A stretch of 64,000 nucleotides of DNA from Marinobacter zhejiangensis (GTDB taxonomy: Bacteria > Pseudomonadota > Gammaproteobacteria > Pseudomonadales > Oleiphilaceae), in contig NZ_FOUE01000001.1 of assembly GCF_900114775.1 (NCBI RefSeq), positions 806,001 to 870,000 of the forward strand, read 5' to 3'. A program made the translations under genes and the position numbers. Below are positions 43,938 through 51,297 of this stretch, one piece after another. Numbering within the stretch: position 1 is the first letter of the stretch; each line of letters opens with the position of its first letter. The notes under the pieces were generated by a model. It was not told where the DNA came from, ran no database searches, and saw nothing but the letters and a program-made list of their open reading frames with translations.

Positions 43938-45158
43938 TCATGCTGCCGCGTTGCAGTAATCTTTCCCGAATGCCAGGTTGGCCCGGTATTCCGTAATGTC
44001 ATCAGCGTGGCGGATGCGGTCGTGGTACCAGGGGCCATCACTTGTTTCGCCGAACAGGACGGCTCCGGTGAGGCGCTGATCACGGATCATCAGCCGGCAA
44101 TAACGGTTGGTTTCGTAGTCCTGCCAGACCACGGATTCGGTGTTGTCGTCCGCCTCAGTCTGGCCGCTGGAAAAAATGGGGATGCCACTGATCTTGAGCC
44201 GGGTCGCAATGACGGACGGCTCAAACCGGGCGTGGGTGTCCTGGCCACTGAGAATCCGGGCCAGTACCTCAGCCTGCTCATAGCCGGGTTCGACAAGACC
44301 AAAGGTCTCCCGGCCCAGTTGGCAGCATTCGCCGAGGGCATAGATGTCGGGGTCGCTGGTTTGCATCTGGTGGTTGACCAGGATGCCGCGGTCGCAGGCC
44401 AGGCCGGCCTCACGGGCCAGCTCGGCGTTGGGTGTAATTCCCGCGGCAACAACGACCAGATCGGTGCTGATCAGGGTTTCATCATCCAGCTGGACGGCGC
44501 GGAGTTGCTGGTTGCCCAACAGCGCAATGGGGGTGGTACCGGTACGGACGGTGAGTCCCCGCTGTTGCAGTGCCTCGGCCAGCAGTGTGCCGCCCACCCG
44601 GTCGAGTTGGCGGTTCAGCAGATGGCGGCTGCGGTGCAGGACGGTGACCGACATACCCCGGCAGCGCAGACCCTCGGCCGCTTCCAGGCCGAGGAAGCCG
44701 CCACCGATGACCACCGCCCGGCGATGTTTCTGGCTGAGCTCAATCAGGGTCTGGGTATCGCGCAGGTCGCGAAAACCGACCACACCACGGAGTCCCTCTC
44801 CGGGCAGACCGAGGCTGGCGGATCGGGATCCGGTGGCGATCACCAGTTTGCTATAGCGTTCCCGGTGGCCGCTGGCGGTGATGACTTCACGGGCGCCGCG
44901 GTCGATGCGGGTCACCGGATCGCCGCTACGGCATTCGATCCCGCGCTGCTGAAACCAGTCGTCGGGCTTGAGTGTCAGGCTGTCTTCGCTGGCCTCTCCA
45001 GCCAGTAGCGATGACAACAGAATCCGGTTGTAGGCGGGGGTTGGCTCTCCGCTGAAAACGACAACCCGTGAAAACGACGACGCGTGCTCCTCGCACAGCC
45101 GCTCCAGCAGACGCTGGCCGACCATGCCGTGACCGCAGATTACCAAGGTGTTTGTCAT
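43938..45158 (-). CDS. NirB-like FAD/NAD(P) oxidoreductase, probable NasA electron donor
   Basis: 406 aa, similar to the N-terminal half of NirB alone: FAD site VICGHGMVGQRLLERL, conserved PAYNRILLSSLLAGE, NAD site VIGGGFLGLEAAEGLRCRG and FAD motif DIYALGECCQLG. It lacks any Fe-S or siroheme domain. Such proteins (NasB/NirB-N type) pass electrons from NAD(P)H to NasA in bacteria without a fused reductase; that role is inferred. It begins its own transcription unit: sigma-54 promoter at 45310-45326 and terminator at 45189-45238. Confidence 0.85.
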   Translation of the reverse strand: MTNTLVICGHGMVGQRLLERLCEEHASSFSRVVVFSGEPTPAYNRILLSSLLAGEASEDSLTLKPDDWFQQRGIECRSGDPVTRIDRGAREVITASGHRERYSKLVIATGSRSASLGLPGEGLRGVVGFRDLRDTQTLIELSQKHRRAVVIGGGFLGLEAAEGLRCRGMSVTVLHRSRHLLNRQLDRVGGTLLAEALQQRGLTVRTGTTPIALLGNQQLRAVQLDDETLISTDLVVVAAGITPNAELAREAGLACDRGILVNHQMQTSDPDIYALGECCQLGRETFGLVEPGYEQAEVLARILSGQDTHARFEPSVIATRLKISGIPIFSSGQTEADDNTESVVWQDYETNRYCRLMIRDQRLTGAVLFGETSDGPWYHDRIRHADDITEYRANLAFGKDYCNAAA

Positions 45159-45188
45159 CGCTTTTACCTGCCTGGTCCTGAATCCAAC

Positions 45189-45238
45189 AAAAAAAGCCGG
45201 AGTACCGGCCCTTTCAGGGAAGGGGCTGGTAGTCCGGC
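45189..45238 (-). terminator. Leader attenuator of the FAD oxidoreductase-nirBD operon
   Basis: Long imperfect stem: outer GCCGGA/TCCGGC, inner TACC/GGTA and GCCC/GGGC, followed by seven T on the minus strand (45189-45195). It ends 30 nt before the ATG at 45158 and about 100 nt after the expected start. Its left arm overlaps a hexaloop hairpin (45234-45249), so the two folds exclude each other. Confidence 0.8.
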
Positions 45239-45249
45239 AACATTGCCAA
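45234..45249 (-). ncRNA. Candidate NasT (ANTAR) recognition hairpin, FAD oxidoreductase leader
   Basis: TTGGC-AATGTT-GCCGG: three Watson-Crick pairs, then two G-U pairs, around a hexaloop with A at position 1 and G at position 4, the pattern known for ANTAR targets. The right arm GCCGG is also the base of the terminator stem. A first (P1) hairpin could not be identified with confidence. Confidence 0.55.
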
Positions 45250-45309
45250 CAACGAAGATTGGATGGCCCGTCCGGCTCCGGTCGGGTGACTCCATCCTGA
45301 TTCAGTTAC

Positions 45310-45326
45310 AGCGAGAACCGTGCCAA
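45310..45326 (-). promoter_or_regulatory. Sigma-54 promoter, FAD oxidoreductase-nirBD operon
   Basis: TTGGCACGGTTCTCGCT on the minus strand, with GG and GC separated by 10 bp, matching the -24/-12 consensus closely. Predicted start near 45299, giving a leader of about 140 nt. The 298-bp gap 45159-45456 also holds a weak hairpin with a T-run at about 45368-45390 that may end nrtD transcription. Confidence 0.8.
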
Positions 45327-45456
45327 CCTGTATTTTTCATTGAAAACAAAGGGTTGGTATAAGTGCAAAAAAGATTCCCGGAAACCGGCTGCCCCGCACT
45401 GGTTCAGTTGCACCAGCGTGGGGCGTTGCGGAAGGCCGGTTCCGGGGCGGAACGGC

Positions 45457-46371
45457 TCAGGCCATTGCCCGTTCTTTCGTGACCTCTTCCACAGCGTGGT
45501 CGGCGGATGTTTCCGGGAGGGCCGGTGAAGAGGTTGGCCCGGTGGTATCGGCGTCAGGTTCGGCCCTGGTGGGCTGAGACTTGGCCGGAAACGACTGTTT
45601 TTCGTAAAGGAACGACAGCACCGCCTGCCGGCAGTGGACGTAGGTGGCGTCGTCAGCCAGGGTTACCCGGTTTCGCGGGCGCGGCAGTTCAACCGTGAGT
45701 TCCTCACCAACGGTGGCCGCCGGACCATTGGTCATCATCACGATGCGGTCAGACAGCAGCACCGCCTCGTCAACGTCATGGGTGATCATGATCACAGTGC
45801 TGTTGAGCTCCTGCTGAATGCTCATCAGGGCATCCTGCAGGTGTGCCCGGGTCAGTGCATCGAGAGCCCCGAAGGGTTCGTCCATCAACAGTACGCTGGG
45901 TTTCATCGACAGGGCGCGGGCGATGCCGACCCGTTGTGCCATGCCCCCGGAGATTTCACCGGGGCGTTTGTCGATGGCGTGTTGCATGTTGACCAGGGCC
46001 AGGTTGTGCATAATCCACTCGCGTTTTTCGGCTTTGCTCATGGTCTTGCGGAACACCTGGTTCACTGCCAGTTCAACGTTTTCATACACCGTCAGCCAGG
46101 GCATCAGGGCATGGTGCTGGAACACCACGGCCCGCTCGGGACCCGGTGTGTTGACCTCGTGACCATCGAGGACACAGCCGCCTTGGGTGGCTTGCAGCAA
46201 TCCGGCGACAATATTCAGTACCGTGGACTTGCCGCAACCGGAATGTCCGATCAGCGACACGAATTCGCCCTTACGGATTTTCAGGTTAACGTTGTCCAGA
46301 GCCAGGAACTCCCCTTTGGGGGTGTCAAAGGCCATGTGGACGCCGGTCAATTCAAGGTGTGGTTTCGTCAT
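45457..46371 (-). CDS. nrtD: Nitrate ABC transporter ATP-binding protein
   Basis: 304 aa. Walker A GHSGCGKST, signature [16 protein letters not shown], Walker B VLLMDEPFGALD, and the H-loop MITHDVDEAVLL. It powers NrtB-dependent nitrate/nitrite uptake. The nucleotide-binding domain ends near residue 255 and a tail of about 45 residues rich in Pro, Thr, Glu and Ala follows, which is longer than usual. 33-nt gap after nrtB. Confidence 0.93.
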   Translation of the reverse strand: MTKPHLELTGVHMAFDTPKGEFLALDNVNLKIRKGEFVSLIGHSGCGKSTVLNIVAGLLQATQGGCVLDGHEVNTPGPERAVVFQHHALMPWLTVYENVELAVNQVFRKTMSKAEKREWIMHNLALVNMQHAIDKRPGEISGGMAQRVGIARALSMKPSVLLMDEPFGALDALTRAHLQDALMSIQQELNSTVIMITHDVDEAVLLSDRIVMMTNGPAATVGEELTVELPRPRNRVTLADDATYVHCRQAVLSFLYEKQSFPAKSQPTRAEPDADTTGPTSSPALPETSADHAVEEVTKERAMA

Positions 46372-46404
46372 AATGAATTCCTCGCATGTGCGTCAGGCAA
46401 TGGC

Positions 46405-47400
46405 TTATTCGTTCCAGGCGACTTTCTTCTGGATCACCAGCATGACCCGATCCAGCAGGAAGCCGATAAAGCCGATGGTCAGGACCGCGACCATGATCCG
46501 GCTCAGGGACTGACTGCTGCCGTTCTGGAATTCATCCCACACGAACTTGCCGAGGCCGGGGTTCTGGGCCAGCATCTCGGCGGCAATCAGCACCATCCAG
46601 GCGATCCCCAGCGAAACCCGCAGGCCGGTGAAGATCATCGGCACGGACGAAGGTAGGACCACCTTGCGGGTGTGGGTCCAGAAGGACAGGCGCAGTACCC
46701 GCGACACGTTGATCAGGTCCGGGTCGACCGCGGCCACCCCGAAACTGGTGTTGATCAGGGTTGGCCACAGGCTGCACAGGGTGACGGTGATCATGGACGT
46801 CAGGAACGCCTTCTCAAACATCGGGTCGTCGCTGACGTAAGTGGCGGATACCACCATGGTGACCAGGGGCAGCCAGGCTAGTGGGGACACCGGCTTAAAC
46901 ACCTGGATCAGCGGGTTGACCGCCGCTGCGAAGTGGCGGTTGAGACCAACCACAACGCCCAGGGGCACTGCGATCACCGTGGCCAGGAGAAATCCCGACA
47001 GCACGGTGACCAGGCTGGTGCCTATCTGGTCAAAGAAGGTGGGAGCCCCGGGGTAAGGGCGAATGGACACGTTGGCATCCGGGTTGTCCGCCAGGATGCG
47101 GGCGTTACGTGCTTCCTGCATCTCAACGAAACGCGTTGCCCGCTCCCGTTCACTGCTGTGTTCCTGCCAGAGCTGCCCGGCTTGTTCCCAGACATCCGAG
47201 GGTGCCGGAAAGCTTCCCAGTGAGGTCTCGACCTGGGGGGCGGACAATTGCCAGAACGCCAGGAACAGGCCAATACCGATGGCTGGCAGCAACAGGTTGC
47301 GGACTGTCTGGGTCAGTGCCTGCGGGGACAGGCGCTCTGCCAGGGCGTTCAGCCAGCGTGATACCGCCGATGGGTTTTGTGACTGGGTGATGGTGCTCAT
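46405..47400 (-). CDS. nrtB: Nitrate ABC transporter permease
   Basis: 331 aa, six membrane helices, with the BPD_transp_1 EAA loop. The typical NrtB/NtrB insert between helices 1 and 2 (SFPAPSDVWEQAGQLWQEH... to APTFFDQIGTSLVTVLSG) is present. The start is ATG 47400 with GAGG just upstream. In operon with nrtA (25 nt) and nrtD. Confidence 0.94.
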   Translation of the reverse strand: MSTITQSQNPSAVSRWLNALAERLSPQALTQTVRNLLLPAIGIGLFLAFWQLSAPQVETSLGSFPAPSDVWEQAGQLWQEHSSERERATRFVEMQEARNARILADNPDANVSIRPYPGAPTFFDQIGTSLVTVLSGFLLATVIAVPLGVVVGLNRHFAAAVNPLIQVFKPVSPLAWLPLVTMVVSATYVSDDPMFEKAFLTSMITVTLCSLWPTLINTSFGVAAVDPDLINVSRVLRLSFWTHTRKVVLPSSVPMIFTGLRVSLGIAWMVLIAAEMLAQNPGLGKFVWDEFQNGSSQSLSRIMVAVLTIGFIGFLLDRVMLVIQKKVAWNE

Positions 47401-47425
47401 CTCAAGCCTCCGGTCATGTCTCGGA

Positions 47426-48787
47426 TTAAGGTGTTTCCTGGCCCTTCAGGCCAATGGCGAAGCTGTCGATGTAGGCATTCGGCTCACGGGGCGTGAAGGC
47501 CACGCCATCGATCAGTTCACCCTGTTGCGGACGTTCGAAATTCTCTGCGCCCAGCTCGGGGAAGTCCTCGGCACTCATCAGGCCATCATCGATCAGCGAC
47601 TGTGCCGCTGCTTCGTAGATGTCGGCGCGATAGACCTTACGAGCGGTTTCCATGTACCAGTCGTCCGGCTTGGCTTCCGGAATCTGACCCCAGCGGCGCA
47701 TCTGGGTCAGGTACCAGATGGCATCAGACGGATACGGATAGGTGGCGTAGTAACGGAAGAACACGTTGAAATCCGGCACTGAGCGCACGTCGCCTTTTTC
47801 ATACTCGAAGGTGCCGGTCATGGAGTTGGCGATGACCTGGGCATCGGCGCCGACATAGTTGGGGCGGGACAGGATCTGCACCGCTTCTTCCCGGTTGGCG
47901 TTGTTGTTCTCGTCCAGCCAGTAGGCAGCCCGGATCAGTGCACGCAACAGGTGCAGGTGGGTGTTGGGGTATTTCTCGGCCCACTCTTCGTTAACACCGA
48001 AGACCTTTTCCGGGTTGTTGGGCCAGATTTCGTAGTCGGTGATGACGGGGACACCAATGCCTTTGGCCACCGCCTGCTGGTTCCACGGCTCACCCACGCA
48101 ATAGCCCTTGATGGTGCCGGCTTCCAGGGTGGCAGGCATTTGCGGCGGTGGTGTGACTGAAAGCTGGACGTCGGCCTGCAGGGTTCCGCTGGTGTCGCCG
48201 CTCTGGGGGGCGTAGTAACCGGGGTTGAGGCCGCCGGCGGCCAGCCAGTAACGCAGCTCATAGTTGTGGGTCGAAACCGGGAACACCATGCCCATGGGGA
48301 AGCGCTCGCCGCGTTCGGCGTAGGCATCCACTACGGGTTTCAATGCCGCCGCACTGATCGGGTGCTCGGGGTTGCCGTCGGCCTGGGTCGGAATGTGTGC
48401 CTTCATGTCTTCCCAGACATCGTTGGACACCGTGATGCCGTTGCCGTTCAGGTCCATGCTGAACGCGGTGATAATGTCGGCCTGGGTGCCGTAGCCGATG
48501 GTCGCGCCGAGGGGCTGACCTGCCAGCATGTGGGCGCCGTCCAGTTCGCCGGTGATCACCCGGTCGAGCAGAACTTTCCAGTTGGCCTGGGCTTCCAGCT
48601 CCACAAACAACCCTTCATCAAGGAAATAGCCCTGCTCCCAGGCGACGGCCAGCGGCGCCATGTCGGTCAGTTTGATAAAGCCGAGTTTGAGGTCTGGTTT
48701 CTCCGCCGGTGCCAGTTCGGCCAATGCAGGTGCTGCCAGCCAACTGGCGCATACCAGGGTTAATGCGGTTAAAGGCTTCTTACTCAT
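47426..48787 (-). CDS. nrtA: Nitrate ABC transporter substrate-binding protein
   Basis: 453 aa with a signal peptide ([19 protein letters not shown]). The CmpA/NrtA fold is recognised by [39 protein letters not shown] and [21 protein letters not shown] 48787 has GGGAG six bases upstream; a GTG one codon before is less likely. The gene opens the nrtABD transcript behind a sigma-54 promoter and a leader terminator. Binds nitrate/nitrite in the periplasm. Confidence 0.95.
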   Translation of the reverse strand: MSKKPLTALTLVCASWLAAPALAELAPAEKPDLKLGFIKLTDMAPLAVAWEQGYFLDEGLFVELEAQANWKVLLDRVITGELDGAHMLAGQPLGATIGYGTQADIITAFSMDLNGNGITVSNDVWEDMKAHIPTQADGNPEHPISAAALKPVVDAYAERGERFPMGMVFPVSTHNYELRYWLAAGGLNPGYYAPQSGDTSGTLQADVQLSVTPPPQMPATLEAGTIKGYCVGEPWNQQAVAKGIGVPVITDYEIWPNNPEKVFGVNEEWAEKYPNTHLHLLRALIRAAYWLDENNNANREEAVQILSRPNYVGADAQVIANSMTGTFEYEKGDVRSVPDFNVFFRYYATYPYPSDAIWYLTQMRRWGQIPEAKPDDWYMETARKVYRADIYEAAAQSLIDDGLMSAEDFPELGAENFERPQQGELIDGVAFTPREPNAYIDSFAIGLKGQETP

Positions 48788-48814
48788 CACGCTCTCCCTT
48801 GAGGGTCTTGAAAC

Positions 48815-48851
48815 AAAAAAGCGCCGGCCTTCCGGAAGGGAAGACGGGCGC
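48815..48851 (-). terminator. Leader attenuator of the nrtABD operon
   Basis: On the minus strand GCGCC (48847-48851) pairs with GGCGC (48821-48825), with inner CCTTCCGGAAGG self-pairing, followed by six T (48815-48820). The U-run ends 27 nt before the nrtA ATG. A functional operon behind it needs read-through control. Confidence 0.82.
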
Positions 48852-48858
48852 CTATGCC
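48847..48858 (-). ncRNA. Candidate NasT (ANTAR) recognition hairpin, nrtA leader
   Basis: GGC-ATAGGC-GCC: a 3-bp stem with a hexaloop having A1 and G4. The right arm lies inside the terminator's left arm (GCGCC), so it competes with the terminator. The short stem makes this weaker than the copy at 45234. Confidence 0.42.
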
Positions 48859-48920
48859 AAAGCTGGTACGAGTTGTCTATGTACTGACCGGTCCGTTGAC
48901 GGGTCGTTTGATGAGAGTTT

Positions 48921-48936
48921 TGCAGACTCCGTGCCA
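48921..48936 (-). promoter_or_regulatory. Sigma-54 promoter of the nrtABD operon
   Basis: TGGCACGGAGTCTGCA on the minus strand; GG and GC are 10 bp apart. Predicted start near 48910 and leader of about 120 nt. A single TGCACC half-site (49009-49014) lies about 100 bp upstream, where NtrC often binds, but the second half is poor. Confidence 0.85.
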
Positions 48937-49058
48937 GGTTTTTATTTATATTAAAAACAGTTAGTTAAAGAATTTTTCGGGAGGGACGGGGGAAAATGGA
49001 CAGGCGCCGGTGCACAACTTTGACTCCGACGCCTCATCAATGGGCACGGCAGAGCGGT

Positions 49059-50240
49059 CTACCACTCGTGCAGTTGCTCACCGAGCAGGCTGTCGCTGGC
49101 GACGTTGACCGGACCATGGCGGCCGCTCAGGGTGAATGGCAGACGATGGCGGCCTTCGGTCTTGCCATCAATCAGTGGCGCATCAATGCCGAAGGTATCG
49201 GCCGCCTGGCGATAGAAATCCGGTCGTACGATCGCCTTGACAGTTTCGATCTCAACCGGGCCGAGCTGGCCATGGCACGCCAGCCGGGTAGCCAGCCAAT
49301 GAGCCTGGGACAGCCAGGGAAAATTGGCGGAATTGCGGAAAAAGTGCTGGTGCAGGTGCGGGTGAAACAGGCTGAAAGGGTGGTGATCAAGGTTGTCGAT
49401 CTGGCTGCCCAGGTAGTCCGGCCGTGCCAGTACCGCACGCAGCTCGCCATGGTTGGCCGGGTTGTCCAACCAACGGCAGGCGCCGAGCAGCGCGCGAATC
49501 AGTCGAAGGTGGATCGCCGGGTGCTGCTCTGACCAGTCCGCACGCATTCCCAAAACCTTTTCTGGCGCGTTCTGCCAGATCTGGTGCCCGGAGTGAAGGA
49601 TACGTCCCAGACCCCGGAGTTCCAGCACACTGTTCCAGGGTTCACCCACACAGCAGCCCTCAACGGCACCGGCGCGGAAGGCATCGACCATCTGCACCGG
49701 TGACACCGGAATGATCTGGACATCGTCCGGGCTGACCGGGCCTGCGGAGTTCAGCCAGTCCCGCAGCTGGAGGTCGTGGCTGGACCAGGGGGCCACCGAT
49801 GCCAGTCGGATCGGCCGGCCGCGATCGCGGGCCAGCTGAATGAGCTGGCGGGCCGAAGCCAGCGGGCTGTCTTCGCTGGCACCTTTCGCCATCAATTCAT
49901 CGTAGAGCCGGGTGGTCAGAGTGATGCCATTGCCATTCCGGCTCAGCACCATGCCGGTCACCACCGGTGTCGCTGGCTGGCCCTGACCGAGGGACATGGT
50001 CAATGGCATGGGGGCAAGCATCTGGGCGCCGTCCAGCAGGCCAAAACTGACTTTGTCCCTCACCGAGGCCCACGATCCCTCACGAACCAGCTCCACATGC
50101 AGGCCTTCGGTGTCGAACAGGCCCAGTTCCTGGGCCATGATCAAAGGTGCGCTGTCGAGCAGGGGAACAAAGCCCAGACGAATCTGGAAGGCGGGGTGCT
50201 TATGCAGCGGGGTGGGTGCTGCCGGTGTTGGCTGGGTCAT
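49059..50240 (-). CDS. nasS: NasS nitrate/nitrite-sensing protein
   Basis: 393 aa, homologous to NrtA but without a signal peptide, so cytoplasmic. Same fold marks as NrtA: RLGFVPLLDSAPLIMAQELG, LLDGAQMLAPMPLTMSLG, EGCCVGEPWNSVLELRGLG. In Azotobacter, Paracoccus and Pseudomonas NasS holds NasT inactive until nitrate or nitrite binds. Placed 15 nt after nasT in one transcript. Confidence 0.94.
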   Translation of the reverse strand: MTQPTPAAPTPLHKHPAFQIRLGFVPLLDSAPLIMAQELGLFDTEGLHVELVREGSWASVRDKVSFGLLDGAQMLAPMPLTMSLGQGQPATPVVTGMVLSRNGNGITLTTRLYDELMAKGASEDSPLASARQLIQLARDRGRPIRLASVAPWSSHDLQLRDWLNSAGPVSPDDVQIIPVSPVQMVDAFRAGAVEGCCVGEPWNSVLELRGLGRILHSGHQIWQNAPEKVLGMRADWSEQHPAIHLRLIRALLGACRWLDNPANHGELRAVLARPDYLGSQIDNLDHHPFSLFHPHLHQHFFRNSANFPWLSQAHWLATRLACHGQLGPVEIETVKAIVRPDFYRQAADTFGIDAPLIDGKTEGRHRLPFTLSGRHGPVNVASDSLLGEQLHEW

Positions 50241-50255
50241 CGCAGCGCGTCTCCC

Positions 50256-50891
50256 TCAGGATGCGTGTTTCAGGCCTCGACGAACGGGTGCGATACCCGT
50301 TTGCTCATCCCCCAGGATCTCAATGACCCGCTGGGCGATGGTGGCGAGGCGTTCGCTATGATCCATGGCGGATTTACGCAGCACCTGGTAAGCGGCATCT
50401 TCGTCGCAGCCTTCCCGCTTCATGATCAGCCCTTTGGCCCGTTCGATCAGTTTGCGGTCTTCCAGTGCGGAGCGGGTTTCTGCCAGTTCAGTGCGCAGTG
50501 CCTGGAAAGACTCAAACTGCACCACGGCGGAGTCGATGATGGAGCGCACCCGGTCTGGCTGCAGACCATCCATGACATAGGCGCTGACGCCGGCATGGAG
50601 GGCGGCTTTGATGGTGGCACGATCGGCCGGTTCGTTGGCGCAGAACACGATGGGGCGAGGCGCATGTGCGTTCAGGGTGCTCATGTTTTCCAGGGTATCC
50701 CGGTCGGGCAGGTCCATATCGATAATGACCATGTCCGGTTCGTCCCTGGCGACCGCAGCGGTCAGCCCGGTTGCGTCGGGACGCTGGCTGATCACATCGT
50801 GGCCCTCCTGCTCAAGCGCCTGCTTGACCAGGTTGGCGCGTTCGCTGTCCTTGTCGATCAGGAGTATGCGGAGAGGGTCGGTTGAAGTCAT
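50256..50891 (-). CDS. nasT: NasT ANTAR-domain antiterminator
   Basis: 211 aa. N-terminal receiver-like domain (ILLIDKDSERANLVKQALEQ; VIIDMDLPDRDTL has the phospho-Asp position) and a C-terminal ANTAR RNA-binding domain (IERAKGLIMKREGCDEDAAY...IAQRVIEI). It binds paired hairpins in nas leader RNAs and prevents termination when released by NasS. GAGG before ATG 50891. Its expected targets are the three leaders at 45189-45300, 48815-48910 and 51172-51269. Confidence 0.94.
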   Translation of the reverse strand: MTSTDPLRILLIDKDSERANLVKQALEQEGHDVISQRPDATGLTAAVARDEPDMVIIDMDLPDRDTLENMSTLNAHAPRPIVFCANEPADRATIKAALHAGVSAYVMDGLQPDRVRSIIDSAVVQFESFQALRTELAETRSALEDRKLIERAKGLIMKREGCDEDAAYQVLRKSAMDHSERLATIAQRVIEILGDEQTGIAPVRRGLKHAS

Positions 50892-51065
50892 GGTGGTCTT
50901 CCTCTGAAAACTGGGCTGTGCGAGCGCGTTGCGCCTTTCCCTGGTTCCTCAGCAATATTTTTGCCAATCGTTCGTTTTCCTCGTAACTGTTGATGCCTTC
51001 AGTCATTTTCCAGCCAGCTCAGCATCTTTCCGTTGGTGCCAGTGGTCCCTGGGGTGTGCGAATGT

Positions 51066-51080
51066 GGTGCACGCTGCACC
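51066..51080. promoter_or_regulatory. Dyad GGTGC-N5-GCACC upstream of the nasA promoter
   Basis: Perfect inverted repeat GGTGC-ACGCT-GCACC about 100 bp before the predicted nasA start, the distance of sigma-54 enhancer sites. The arm order is the reverse of the NtrC consensus (GCACC-N5-GGTGC), so the bound protein is uncertain. Confidence 0.4.
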
Positions 51081-51145
51081 AAATTGAGCGGTAAAACCGC
51101 TGGGGCGCCCGGTCAATTGGCGCTAAGTGGCTGTTATGCAGAGGG

Positions 51146-51162
51146 TGGCCCTGTTATTGCTT
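51146..51162 (+). promoter_or_regulatory. Sigma-54 promoter of nasA
   Basis: TGGCCCTGTTATTGCTT with GG (51147-51148) and GC (51159-51160) 10 bp apart. Predicted start near 51172, giving a leader of about 126 nt before the GTG at 51298. Confidence 0.72.
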
Positions 51163-51200
51163 AGGCACACGGGTACGTTTATCAATGCGAATAGTTGTCT

Positions 51201-51212
51201 GGCAATGAAGTC
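51201..51212 (+). ncRNA. Candidate NasT (ANTAR) recognition hairpin, nasA leader
   Basis: GGC-AATGAA-GTC: a 3-bp stem (one G-U) with a hexaloop having A1 and G4; five of its bases before the loop (TGGCAATG) are identical in the 45234-45249 copy. The right arm overlaps AGTCCG (51209-51214), which can pair with CGGACT (51258-51263) in an extended terminator fold. Confidence 0.45.
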
Positions 51213-51236
51213 CGATGCTTCGCGGTGTCTCCGGTT

Positions 51237-51269
51237 GTCCGGGGCCTGTCGAAACACCGGACTTTTTTT
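51237..51269 (+). terminator. Leader attenuator of nasA
   Basis: GTCCGG (51237-51242) pairs with CCGGAC (51257-51262), then seven T (51263-51269), 28 nt before the start codon. CGGTGT (51223-51228) with ACACCG (51254-51259, offset) offers an alternative pairing of the same 3' arm. Confidence 0.82.
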
Positions 51270-51297
51270 ATGGCCGGCCCCAATATCAGGAGAACCC

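Larger units (their letters stand above)
50892..51297. other. 406-bp divergent nasT/nasA control region
   Basis: Holds the nasT upstream region, a strong dyad at 51066-51080, the nasA sigma-54 promoter (51146-51162), a hexaloop hairpin (51201-51212) and a terminator (51237-51269). No convincing protein gene; a 64-codon leftward frame over 50812-51006 has no family resemblance. Confidence 0.7.

Noticed and set aside
42026..43996. 656-codon open frame antisense to nirB
   Set aside because: nirB on the other strand is unmistakable (siroheme ligands); the antisense product has no family resemblance.
50812..51006. 64-codon leftward frame starting upstream of nasT
   Set aside because: Half of it lies inside nasT in another frame; no homology, and the Arg/Gln-rich end is typical of a shadow. 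The N-terminal half is slightly more protein-like, so a short leader peptide cannot be excluded.
51066..51080. Canonical NtrC binding site before nasA
   Set aside because: The arms are GGTGC then GCACC; the NtrC consensus has them the other way round. Kept only as a dyad of unknown binder.
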